Shown here in pieces: positions 34,471-41,548 of a stretch of 64,000 nt of DNA. Position 1 is the stretch's first letter, and every line of letters begins with the position of its first letter. Source of the DNA: Actinoplanes cyaneus. GTDB taxonomy: Bacteria; Actinomycetota; Actinomycetes; Mycobacteriales; Micromonosporaceae. The notes under the pieces are model-generated. The model was not told the DNA's origin, ran no database searches, and saw only the letters and a list, made by a program, of their open reading frames with translations. The position numbers and the translations under genes were made by a program. Where the stretch lies: assembly GCF_016862095.1 (NCBI RefSeq), contig NZ_BOMH01000044.1, forward strand, positions 18,714 to 82,713, given 5' to 3'.

Positions 34471-35355
34471 ATGCCCACGCAGCTGCACGAAACTCTCATC
34501 GAGATGTTCCGGGATCGGCCGGCATTCGCTGCGGACCTACTCGATCAGACATTGCGAATACCGGTGCCGGACTTCGACGAGGCGCGCCTGTCCTCCGCCG
34601 ATCTGAACGATGTCGCGCCCACCGAGTACCGAGCCGACGCGGTCGTCACCCTCACCCAGGCGGGCGCTGCCGTGCTCGCGGTCATCATCGAGGTCCAGCT
34701 CGGCGTCGACCGCCGTAAACGCCTTTCCTGGCCGGCCTACATAGCCACTCTGTATGCCCGGCTGGCCTGTCCGGTCGCGTTGCTGGTGGTCTGCCCGCTC
34801 CGGGTCGTCGCCAAGTGGGCGGCGGCACCGATCGCCATCGGCCCACCCGGATCGATCGCGATCCCGATGGCGCTCGGTCCCGAACAGGTGCCGGTCATCA
34901 CCGATGCCGGCCAGGCTCGCCGCCAGCCCGAGCTGGCAGTGTTGTCCACCCTCGCCCACCCGAACCATCCGGATCAGAACGCACTGTTCGAGGCTCTGTT
35001 CGCCGGGCTCGACGCCCTCAATCCCGACCGTGCCGCTCTATACACTGACCTCATGCTTGTGGCGCTGCCGATGGCGGCCCGGAAGTCCCTGGAGGAGTTC
35101 ATGGCTACCGCAAGTCGCACCTACCAGAGCGAATTCGCCCGTCGTTACTTCTCCGCAGGGGAGGCCAAGGGCGAGGCCAAAGGCGAGGCGAAGGGCAAAG
35201 CCGAGGCGGTCCTCACCATCCTGGAAACCCGGGGAATCGACCTGTCGGAGGCGGCCCGGGCGGAGATCATCGCCTGCACCGATTCGGACCGGTTGACCGG
35301 CTGGATCCAGCAGGCCCTGACGGCTCAGACGCTGGACGACATGGAGATCTGGTAA
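34471..35355 (+). CDS. Rpn/PD-(D/E)XK nuclease-like protein of unknown role
   Basis: The 294-residue product starts MPTQLHETLIEMFRDRPAFA and has AVIIEVQLGVDRRKRLSWP near residue 75, which fits the E-x-Q...K core of PD-(D/E)XK nucleases of the Rpn/transposase-associated type. Near residue 230 a Glu-Ala-Lys-Gly tetrapeptide is repeated (GEAKGEAKGEAKGKAEA), encoded by a 12-bp DNA repeat. Third-position GC bias is weaker than in neighbours, which suggests recent arrival. ATG 34471 is preferred over TTG 34453. Families like this occur in many near-identical copies in actinobacterial genomes. Confidence 0.7.
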   Translation: MPTQLHETLIEMFRDRPAFAADLLDQTLRIPVPDFDEARLSSADLNDVAPTEYRADAVVTLTQAGAAVLAVIIEVQLGVDRRKRLSWPAYIATLYARLACPVALLVVCPLRVVAKWAAAPIAIGPPGSIAIPMALGPEQVPVITDAGQARRQPELAVLSTLAHPNHPDQNALFEALFAGLDALNPDRAALYTDLMLVALPMAARKSLEEFMATASRTYQSEFARRYFSAGEAKGEAKGEAKGKAEAVLTILETRGIDLSEAARAEIIACTDSDRLTGWIQQALTAQTLDDMEIW

Positions 35356-35367
35356 CACCCCGGACGA

Positions 35368-35404
35368 CCGGTCTCATGGACGGTGCCGCCACCCATGAGA
35401 CCGG
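35368..35404. terminator. Bidirectional hairpin between convergent genes, related in sequence to the long palindrome
   Basis: CCGGTCTCATGG (35368-35379) pairs perfectly with CCATGAGACCGG (35393-35404) around a 13-base loop. It lies 12 bases after one stop and 42 before the convergent one. The TCTCATGG/CCATGAGA arms match the inner arm of the long palindromic element, so it may be a shortened relative. Confidence 0.7.
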
Positions 35405-35446
35405 GTCCCGCCCGGCGAGGCGCCGAGCCGGACGGTCGGTGGCCGG

Positions 35447-36190
35447 TCAGTCCTCCAGCAGGTGGCGGCGCATCGCGGTGAGCTCGGCGTCGGTGAGGCC
35501 GAGCTCGCGGACGTAGTCCTCGACCGAGCCGTGCAGGGCACGCAGGTCGTCGAGGAACAGCAGCATCGCGGCGGGCGGTGAGTCGAACATGTGCTCGTTA
35601 CCCCGTACCGCATCGGGGTCGGTCTTCAGCAGGTAATCCGTGAGGCGTGCCATCGCGCCGGTGGTGAGCGCGTAATCCGCGGCGATGTTCTCGTCCGAGA
35701 CCCCGAGCAGTGACAACGTCAGCGCGCAGATCGTGCCGGTCCGGTCCTTGCCGGCCATGCAGTGCACGACCACCGGCGCGGCGTCCGGGTCGGCGATCAG
35801 GCGCAGCGACTCCAGGATGCCCTCGCGCCCGTCCTCGGCGAAGTTCAGGTACCTGTCGGCGAGCCAGCGCTCGTGGACCGTCCCCTCGGGGTGCGCGATC
35901 TCGTCCCAGTCGACGTGCTTGATGACCAGGTTGCGGTAGTCGAGCCCGTAGCGCTCGGGGACGCGGCCGAACTTCTCGATCTCGAACGGGCGTCGCAGGT
36001 CGATGACCGTCCGGACGCCCAGGGCCGTGAAGGCGGCGGTGTCGGCCTCGTCGATCCGGTGCAGCGAGTCGGCCCGGAAGAGCCGCCGCCATCGCACCGT
36101 CCGCCCGTCGAGGCCGGTGTAACCACCGACGTCGCGGAAGTTGTAGGTCGCGGAGAAGCCGAGGTTTCGCGAGTACTGTTCAGCAACCAC
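35447..36190 (-). CDS. Tyrosine/dual-specificity protein phosphatase
   Basis: The product (247 residues, GTG start) has VVVHCMAGKDRTGT, the Cys-x5-Arg phosphatase loop, and NFRDVGGYTGLDGRTVRWRR near the N-terminus, as in the PtpB-like tyrosine phosphatase family. It should be cytoplasmic, without signal peptide. Substrates may be phosphotyrosine proteins or phosphoinositides; the sequence does not decide. It appears to be monocistronic. Confidence 0.88.
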   Translation of the reverse strand: MVAEQYSRNLGFSATYNFRDVGGYTGLDGRTVRWRRLFRADSLHRIDEADTAAFTALGVRTVIDLRRPFEIEKFGRVPERYGLDYRNLVIKHVDWDEIAHPEGTVHERWLADRYLNFAEDGREGILESLRLIADPDAAPVVVHCMAGKDRTGTICALTLSLLGVSDENIAADYALTTGAMARLTDYLLKTDPDAVRGNEHMFDSPPAAMLLFLDDLRALHGSVEDYVRELGLTDAELTAMRRHLLED

Positions 36191-36356
36191 CCGCCCAACC
36201 TATCTTCCGGGGTCGATTGCTCGACCCCGGAGGTCGGCTGTCTCAGAGGCGGTCGCCGTCGGGGGACCAGACCACGCCGCGCGGGGCGACCACGTCGGTG
36301 CCCGGTGGCATCTCGATCCCGCGATCCAACTCGTCGTACTTCGGTCCTACCTCAGG

Positions 36357-36863
36357 ATGGAGCCCGTCATGATCAGCGGACATGACCTGGTCCTGGTCGT
36401 CGCGGGCGACGCCGGCCCGGTGGTGCGGGGTTTCCTCGACGGCTGGGCTGCCCGATGGCCGCAGATGCGGGTCGCTGCCGGAGCGGAGGCCGTGAACGGT
36501 TTCGGCTCCTGGCCCGAGCGGGCGGCTCAGGTGCCGGCGGGCACCGGTGAGGTGCTGGTCGCCCGCGACACCGCGATGGAGTCGGGGTGGGACGACCGGG
36601 GATACGCGCCGGACCGTCGGGGCGAGGGGCCGTTCGCCCTGTATTACCGGCCGCTCACCCGGCTCACCACCGAGGTGATGGCGCACCAGGATCCGTACGA
36701 GCGCACTGGTTTCCGGTTCGATCCCTACCCGATGGTGCTGGCCGGGCCGGGCATGTCGTTGCTCACCCTGGTGGCGCCGGAGCCCGACGGGGATTTCACG
36801 AAGGCTTTGCTGGCGGCGCTGGTGAGCAGCGTTCCGGGACCGCCCCTGGGCGACGCGCGATGA
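36357..36863 (+). CDS. Hypothetical protein
   Basis: The 168-residue product has no recognisable domain. It begins with a hydrophobic strand-like stretch (LVLVVAGDAGPVVRGFLDGW) and carries no signal peptide. Codon bias supports a real gene. ATG 36357 is used; ATG 36369 would remove four residues. It ends 88 bases before the cimA leader peptide. Function unknown. Confidence 0.55.
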   Translation: MEPVMISGHDLVLVVAGDAGPVVRGFLDGWAARWPQMRVAAGAEAVNGFGSWPERAAQVPAGTGEVLVARDTAMESGWDDRGYAPDRRGEGPFALYYRPLTRLTTEVMAHQDPYERTGFRFDPYPMVLAGPGMSLLTLVAPEPDGDFTKALLAALVSSVPGPPLGDAR

Positions 36864-36950
36864 GGAACGGCCGGGCCGGCTGACCGCCGGCCCGGCCGCC
36901 GCGCCGTCCCAGGTTGTGGGTTTTTCCGTCTCACGGTGTGTGTGCGTGGC

Positions 36951-36995
36951 ATGCTACGAACCGTGACCCACCTCGTGCTGATTATTCGCACCTAG
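36951..36995 (+). CDS. cimA leader peptide MLRTVTHLVLIIRT
   Basis: The 14-codon ORF contains Leu-Val-Leu-Ile-Ile in a row, with ATT twice, a rare Ile codon here. It precedes two hairpins, the second an intrinsic terminator, then cimA. The two Ile codons match the isoleucine branch served by CimA. GTG 36963 is an alternative start giving a ten-codon version. No ribosome site is obvious. Confidence 0.75.
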   Translation: MLRTVTHLVLIIRT

Positions 36996-37054
36996 CGCGC
37001 CGGCTGACGACTTCGCCGACGCGCAGACCTCCCGCATCCGCGGGGGGTCTTTTT
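36995..37054 (+). terminator. cimA attenuator (two hairpins, terminator with T-run)
   Basis: GCGCG-C-CGGC (36995-37004) pairs with GCCG-A-CGCGC (37015-37024) right after the leader. Then AGACCTCCCGC (37025-37035) pairs with GCGGGGGGTCT (37040-37050) around ATCC with one T-G wobble, followed by T's to 37054. The terminator ends 37 bases before cimA. Confidence 0.82.
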
Positions 37055-37091
37055 GTTGTGGTGTGGGTGACCGACTGAAAGGACCTCCCCG

Positions 37092-38666
37092 ATGAACTAC
37101 CAGGTGTTCGACACGACGCTGCGCGACGGCGGGCAGCGCGAGGGAATCAGCTACACGGTCGCCGACAAACTCGCCGTCGCGCGGCTGCTCGACGAGTTCG
37201 GCGTCGGCTTCATCGAGGGTGGCTGGCCGGGCGCCATGCCCAAGGACACCGAGTTCTTCGAACGGGCGAAGACCGAGCTGGAATTGAAGAACGCGGTCCT
37301 GGTGGCGTTCGGCGCGACCCGCAAGGCCGGTGTCGACGTGACCGCCGACGCGCAGGTCAAAGCGCTGCTGGACGCCGGGACGCCGGTGGTCTGCGTGGTG
37401 GCCAAGTCGGATGTCCGGCATGTGGAGCGGGCGCTGCGCACCACGCCGGAGGAGAACCTGGCGATGGTCCGGGACACCGTCGAGCACCTGGTCGCCAACG
37501 GGCGCCGCGCGTTCGTGGACTGTGAGCACTTCTTCGACGGCTTCCGCTTCGACCCGGAGTACACCGCGTCCGTGGTGCGCACCGCGATCGACGCCGGCGC
37601 CGAGCGCGTGGTCATGTGCGACACCAACGGCGGCATGCTCCCCTCGATGATCACGAAGGCGGTCACCGAGGTCGTCGAGCGGGCCGGGGTGAGCGCCGAC
37701 CGGCTCGGCATCCACTGTCAGAACGACACCGCCTGCGCGGTCGCGAACACGATCGCCGCGGTCGAGGCCGGGGTGAAGCACTTCCAGTGCACCGCGAACG
37801 GATACGGCGAGCGCCCCGGCAACGCCGACCTGTTCGCCGTGGTCAGCAACCTGCAACTCAAGCTCGGGCTGAAGGTCCTACCGGACGGATGCCTGGAGAA
37901 GGCGACGCGGGTCTCGACCGCGCTCGCCGAGATCGCCAACATCGCCCCCGACACCCACCAGGCCTATGTCGGGGCCGCGGCGTTCGCCCACAAGGCGGGC
38001 CTGCACGCGAGCGCGATCAAGGTGGATCCGCTGCTCTACAACCACGTCGACCCGTCGGTTGTCGGCAACGACATGCGGATCCTGGTGACCGAGATGGCCG
38101 GCCGGGCCAGCATCGAGCTCAAGAGCCGTGAGCTCGGCATCGACCTGGCCGGCCATCCGGAAACGCTCTCCACCGTCACCCAGCGGGTGAAGGACCTGGA
38201 GGCGGTCGGCTGGTCCTTCGAGGCCGCTGACGCCTCGTTCGAGCTGCTGGTCCGCGGCGAGCTCCCGGGCGACGACGTCAGCACGCCGTTCACCCTGGAG
38301 TCGTACCGGGTGCTCGTCGAGCACCGCGAGGACGGCAAGGTGATCTCCGAGGCGACGGTGAAGGTGCGGGTGAAGGGCGAGCGCGTGATCGCGACCGCCG
38401 AGGGCAACGGCCCGGTCAACGCGCTCGACGAGGCGTTGCGCACCGCGCTCTCCAACCACTACCCGGCACTGAAGTCGTTCGAGCTGACCGATTTCAAGGT
38501 ACGGATCCTGGAAGGCACCCACGGCACCAACGCGATCACCCGCGTCCTGCTGGACACGGGCGATCACCAGCGCGAATGGACCACTGTCGGCGTGCACGAG
38601 AACATCGTCGAGGCGAGCTGGACCGCCCTGGTCGACGCCCTGACCTACGGCCTGGCCAAGAGCTGA
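37092..38666 (+). CDS. cimA: Citramalate synthase
   Basis: CimA condenses pyruvate and acetyl-CoA to (R)-citramalate, which LeuCD and LeuB convert to 2-oxobutyrate for isoleucine. The 524-residue product has the DRE-TIM motif FDTTLRDGGQREGISYTV, GIHCQNDTACAVANT and a C-terminal LeuA-type regulatory domain. The two-domain length and DGGQREG pattern favour CimA over isopropylmalate synthase. Its 3' end overlaps the convergent thrS-like gene by 22 bases. Confidence 0.92.
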   Translation: MNYQVFDTTLRDGGQREGISYTVADKLAVARLLDEFGVGFIEGGWPGAMPKDTEFFERAKTELELKNAVLVAFGATRKAGVDVTADAQVKALLDAGTPVVCVVAKSDVRHVERALRTTPEENLAMVRDTVEHLVANGRRAFVDCEHFFDGFRFDPEYTASVVRTAIDAGAERVVMCDTNGGMLPSMITKAVTEVVERAGVSADRLGIHCQNDTACAVANTIAAVEAGVKHFQCTANGYGERPGNADLFAVVSNLQLKLGLKVLPDGCLEKATRVSTALAEIANIAPDTHQAYVGAAAFAHKAGLHASAIKVDPLLYNHVDPSVVGNDMRILVTEMAGRASIELKSRELGIDLAGHPETLSTVTQRVKDLEAVGWSFEAADASFELLVRGELPGDDVSTPFTLESYRVLVEHREDGKVISEATVKVRVKGERVIATAEGNGPVNALDEALRTALSNHYPALKSFELTDFKVRILEGTHGTNAITRVLLDTGDHQREWTTVGVHENIVEASWTALVDALTYGLAKS

Positions 38667-39841
38667 GCGGAGCGGGCGGCGGCGACCGCGCTGATCAGTG
38701 CGATCGCCTCCGCCCCCGGCATCGGATCCAACTGCCGACCGTCGCGCAGCCGCAGCGAGACGAGGCCTTCCTCCCGGGCGCCGATCACCGCGATGTAGGG
38801 AACCTTCCGAAGCGCGGCCTCCCGGATGCGTGCGCCCAGCGAGCCGTCGTGGTGCACCGAGACCCGCAGGCCCGCGGCGATCGCCTCGTCGGCGAACGAC
38901 GACGGCACCAACGGCAGGACGGCGAGCTGGACGGGGGCGTACCAGACCGGGAACGCCCCGCCGTGCTCCTCGATGAGCTGCCCGAACAGCCGCTCCATCG
39001 AACCGGCGAGACTGCGGTGCACCATCACCGGGCGGGCCTTCGCGCCGGACGCGTCGACGTAGGACAGGTCGAACCGCTCCGGCTGGTGGAAGTCGATCTG
39101 GACGGTGGCGATGGTCCATTCCCGCCCGGCCGCGTCGACGACCTGCACGTCGATCTTCGGGCCGTAGAACGCGGCTTCTCCGGCTTTCACGTCGTACGCC
39201 ATCGCCGCGTCGGAAAGCGCGCCCCGCAGCAACGCCTCCGATTGGGCCCAGTTCGCGTCGTCGCCGCCGTATTTCTTGCCCGGCCCGCGCAGCGAGAGCT
39301 GACAGCTCGCCGGCCGGAGGCCGAGCGCCGCGTGCGATTCCCGCATCAGTCGCAGCACGCCGGCCACCTCCTGCGCGGCCTGCGCGGGTGCGCAGAAGAT
39401 GTGCGAGTCGTTCAGCGCTATCGACCGGACCCGGGAAAGACCGCCGAGCACGCCGGAGCGCTCCTGGCGATACATCTGCCCCAATTCCGCGATTCTCAAG
39501 GGCATTTCCCGGTACGACCGTTGCCGCGCCTTGAAGATCAGCGCGTGATGGGGGCACAGGCTCGGTCGCAGCATCAGTTCGTCCTCACCGACCGGCATCG
39601 GCGGGAACATGTCGCCGGCGAAGTTCGCCAGGTGCCCGGAGCGCTCGTACATCGCACGTCTGCCCAGCGCCGGGGAGTAGACGTGCTGATAGCCGTTGCG
39701 CCGTTCCAGCTCGTAGAGATACGACTCGATCTCACGACGCGCGGCGGCGCCGGCCGGCAGCCAGAACGGCAGCCCGGCGCCGATCATCGGGTCGGAATCG
39801 AAGAGGTCCAGCTCGCGGCCGAGTTTACGGTGGTCGATCAT
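38645..39841 (-). CDS. thrS: Short threonyl-tRNA synthetase lacking the N-terminal editing domains
   Basis: The 398-residue product is only the class II catalytic core and the C-terminal anticodon-binding domain. The TGS and editing domains of full-length (about 640-690 residue) enzymes are missing. Motif 2 is YRQERSGVLGGLSRVRS. The zinc ligands seem kept in LRPSLCPHHALIF, LNDSHIFC and PVMVHRSLAGSMERL. It may be a second, editing-free enzyme: a zinc-limitation back-up, a resistance copy or a stress form; the window does not show whether a full-length thrS exists. The upstream Thr-codon attenuator supports regulation by charged tRNA(Thr). Confidence 0.88.
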   Translation of the reverse strand: MIDHRKLGRELDLFDSDPMIGAGLPFWLPAGAAARREIESYLYELERRNGYQHVYSPALGRRAMYERSGHLANFAGDMFPPMPVGEDELMLRPSLCPHHALIFKARQRSYREMPLRIAELGQMYRQERSGVLGGLSRVRSIALNDSHIFCAPAQAAQEVAGVLRLMRESHAALGLRPASCQLSLRGPGKKYGGDDANWAQSEALLRGALSDAAMAYDVKAGEAAFYGPKIDVQVVDAAGREWTIATVQIDFHQPERFDLSYVDASGAKARPVMVHRSLAGSMERLFGQLIEEHGGAFPVWYAPVQLAVLPLVPSSFADEAIAAGLRVSVHHDGSLGARIREAALRKVPYIAVIGAREEGLVSLRLRDGRQLDPMPGAEAIALISAVAAARSAQLLARP

Positions 39842-39877
39842 GACGGGTCTCCTTCTCGGGGAAGGGCAACCCGCACG

Positions 39878-39906
39878 AAAAGGCCTCGGGCAGGTTGCCC
39901 GAGGCC
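39878..39906 (-). terminator. Intrinsic terminator in the thrS leader (attenuator)
   Basis: Perfect 11-base arms at 39882-39892 and 39896-39906 flank a three-base loop and, on the minus strand, run into TTTT. It lies between the Thr-rich leader peptide and the thrS start, 36 bases before the latter. Confidence 0.88.
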
Positions 39907-39912
39907 GATTCG

Positions 39913-39969
39913 TCAGCGCGATTCGACGCCGGGTGGTCCCGGCGTGGTCGTGATCGCGTCGAAAAGCAT
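39913..39969 (-). CDS. thrS leader peptide with an Ile-Thr-Thr-Thr run
   Basis: The 18-residue leader reads MLFDAITTTPGPPGVESR. Three consecutive Thr codons sit upstream of a perfect 8-base hairpin (39926-39945), itself followed by the terminator. That is the expected order for attenuation by tRNA(Thr) charging. It starts only ten bases after the upstream rimJ-like stop. Confidence 0.78.
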   Translation of the reverse strand: MLFDAITTTPGPPGVESR

Positions 39970-39979
39970 GGCGCTGAGA

Positions 39980-40516
39980 CTAGGCGGAAGGAGCCGGCCG
40001 CTCCAACCAGTTTTCCACGGTGATCTGGAACAGATAATGGTCCTGCCACTCACCGGCGATCTTCAGGTAGCGCGGCGCCATGCCGAACCTCTCGAAACCG
40101 TTCTTGAGCAGCACCCGCTGCGACCGTTCGTTGTGCAGCAGCGTGCCCGCCTCGACCCGGTGCAGGTCGTAGCCGGTGAACGCGAGACGCAGCACCTGCG
40201 CCACCGCCTGTGAGGCGACACCCTTCCCCGCGTGCGACGAGGACACCCAGTAACCGAGGCTCGACGACTGGAACGGGCCGCGGACCAGGTTGTTCAGGTT
40301 GACCCGCCCGGCGAGCTCACCGTCGGCCAGGATCACGTGCGGCAGCGAACTGCTCCCGCGCAGCACGTCGGCGACGATCCTGCGCTGGCCGTCCTCGGTG
40401 TAGAAGCTGTCGTCGCGGATCGGATCCCACGGCGCCAGGTACTCCCGGTTCGCGGCCAGGACCCGGGCCAACTCCGGCACGTCGTCCAGGGTCAGGGGCC
40501 GGATGGCGACGCTCAT
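39980..40516 (-). CDS. GNAT-family (RimJ/RimL-like) N-acetyltransferase
   Basis: The 178-residue product has LGYWVSSSHAGKGVASQAV, the acetyl-CoA motif A region, and HRVEAGTLLHNERSQRVLLK, typical of ribosomal-protein N-acetyltransferases. Its ATG overlaps the preceding EEP gene stop by four bases, so the two are translationally coupled. The target protein or small molecule is not evident. Confidence 0.87.
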   Translation of the reverse strand: MSVAIRPLTLDDVPELARVLAANREYLAPWDPIRDDSFYTEDGQRRIVADVLRGSSSLPHVILADGELAGRVNLNNLVRGPFQSSSLGYWVSSSHAGKGVASQAVAQVLRLAFTGYDLHRVEAGTLLHNERSQRVLLKNGFERFGMAPRYLKIAGEWQDHYLFQITVENWLERPAPSA

Positions 40517-41511
40517 GACGCCGCCGGGAGGGTCAGCTCGGCGACCACCGAGCGGTGGTCTGAGTCCTTCACCCCGTGCACTGACACGTCTCGTACCCCG
40601 ATCTGCTCGTCAACCAGAACATGATCGATGATGACCGGTGGGATCAGGTCCCCGTCGTACGGCCCCCAGGTGCCGATCCAGCCCTTGCCGACGGTGTCGG
40701 CCGCGTCCCGGTAACCGTGCGCGATCAGCTCCCGTAACGCCCCGTGGTCGAGGGTCGCGTTGAAGTCGCCGAGCAGGATCCGCCGCGGGTTGTCGCCGTC
40801 CGACCGGGGCTCGTTCGCCAGGTCGGTCCGCCAGGCGCCGAACGCCTCCGGCGCGGCCGGCGCGAGCGGGTGCACCGACTCGACGACGACCGCCGCGGCG
40901 CCGGGCGGCCGGATCGTCCCGAAGGTCTGCATGAACTGACCGCCGTTGCGACGCGAACCCGGGTCGGCCAGCGGAAACCGTGAGTACAGCCCCGAGCCGG
41001 TGGCGCCCGGCTCGGCGGCCAGCTCGTGATGGGGCAGCAGCTCGCCGAGCCCGGCCGCGGCCAGCCTGGCCTCCGCCTTCGGCGAGAACTCCTGCAACGC
41101 CAGCACGGCGACGTCGTGCTCCCGCACCAGCCGGACGATCTCGTTCGTGTCCGCGCCCCCGAGCAGCAGATTCGCGGTCATGACGCGCAGCGCGACGCCC
41201 TTGCCGGGCCCCCGGTCCAGATCGGGCAGCGCGCGCGGCACGACACACGCCGCCAGCACCGCGACCACCAGGGCCGCCACCACCCCCGCTGCCCACCTGC
41301 GACAGATCAGGGCGAGAAGGGCAGGAATCAAGGACCCGATGGCCACGTACGGCGTGAAAGCCATCAACTGGATCAAGCGCCCCGGTTCCCAGCCACTCAG
41401 CCGGAACACCGTCCACGCCAGTCCCGGCACGAGCAGCAGCCAGAGCAGAACCGTGACGCCGTTACGGCGACCCGGGCGCGTCTCGACAACGGGCGCGTCA
41501 GTGATCGTCAT
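40513..41511 (-). CDS. Membrane-anchored endonuclease/exonuclease/phosphatase-family protein
   Basis: The 332-residue product has three hydrophobic segments in the first 100 residues and then an EEP domain with VMTANLLLGG, LALQEFS, LLGDFNATLD and the final DSDHRSVVAEL. All four catalytic regions are present. The domain probably faces outward. Substrate could be phosphodiester lipid or nucleotide. It heads a likely operon with the GNAT gene and thrS. Confidence 0.88.
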   Translation of the reverse strand: MTITDAPVVETRPGRRNGVTVLLWLLLVPGLAWTVFRLSGWEPGRLIQLMAFTPYVAIGSLIPALLALICRRWAAGVVAALVVAVLAACVVPRALPDLDRGPGKGVALRVMTANLLLGGADTNEIVRLVREHDVAVLALQEFSPKAEARLAAAGLGELLPHHELAAEPGATGSGLYSRFPLADPGSRRNGGQFMQTFGTIRPPGAAAVVVESVHPLAPAAPEAFGAWRTDLANEPRSDGDNPRRILLGDFNATLDHGALRELIAHGYRDAADTVGKGWIGTWGPYDGDLIPPVIIDHVLVDEQIGVRDVSVHGVKDSDHRSVVAELTLPAAS

Positions 41512-41548
41512 GGCCGCGACCCTAGTTGATCGCGGCCATGACGCCTGC

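Noticed and set aside
36243..36686. Minus-strand ORF of 147 codons opposite the hypothetical gene at 36357
   Set aside because: It overlaps the better-supported plus-strand gene and shows shadow composition.
39842..39979. T-box riboswitch upstream of the short thrS
   Set aside because: No T-box consensus (TGGNACCGCG-type bulge) is present, and a Thr-codon leader peptide explains the terminator better.
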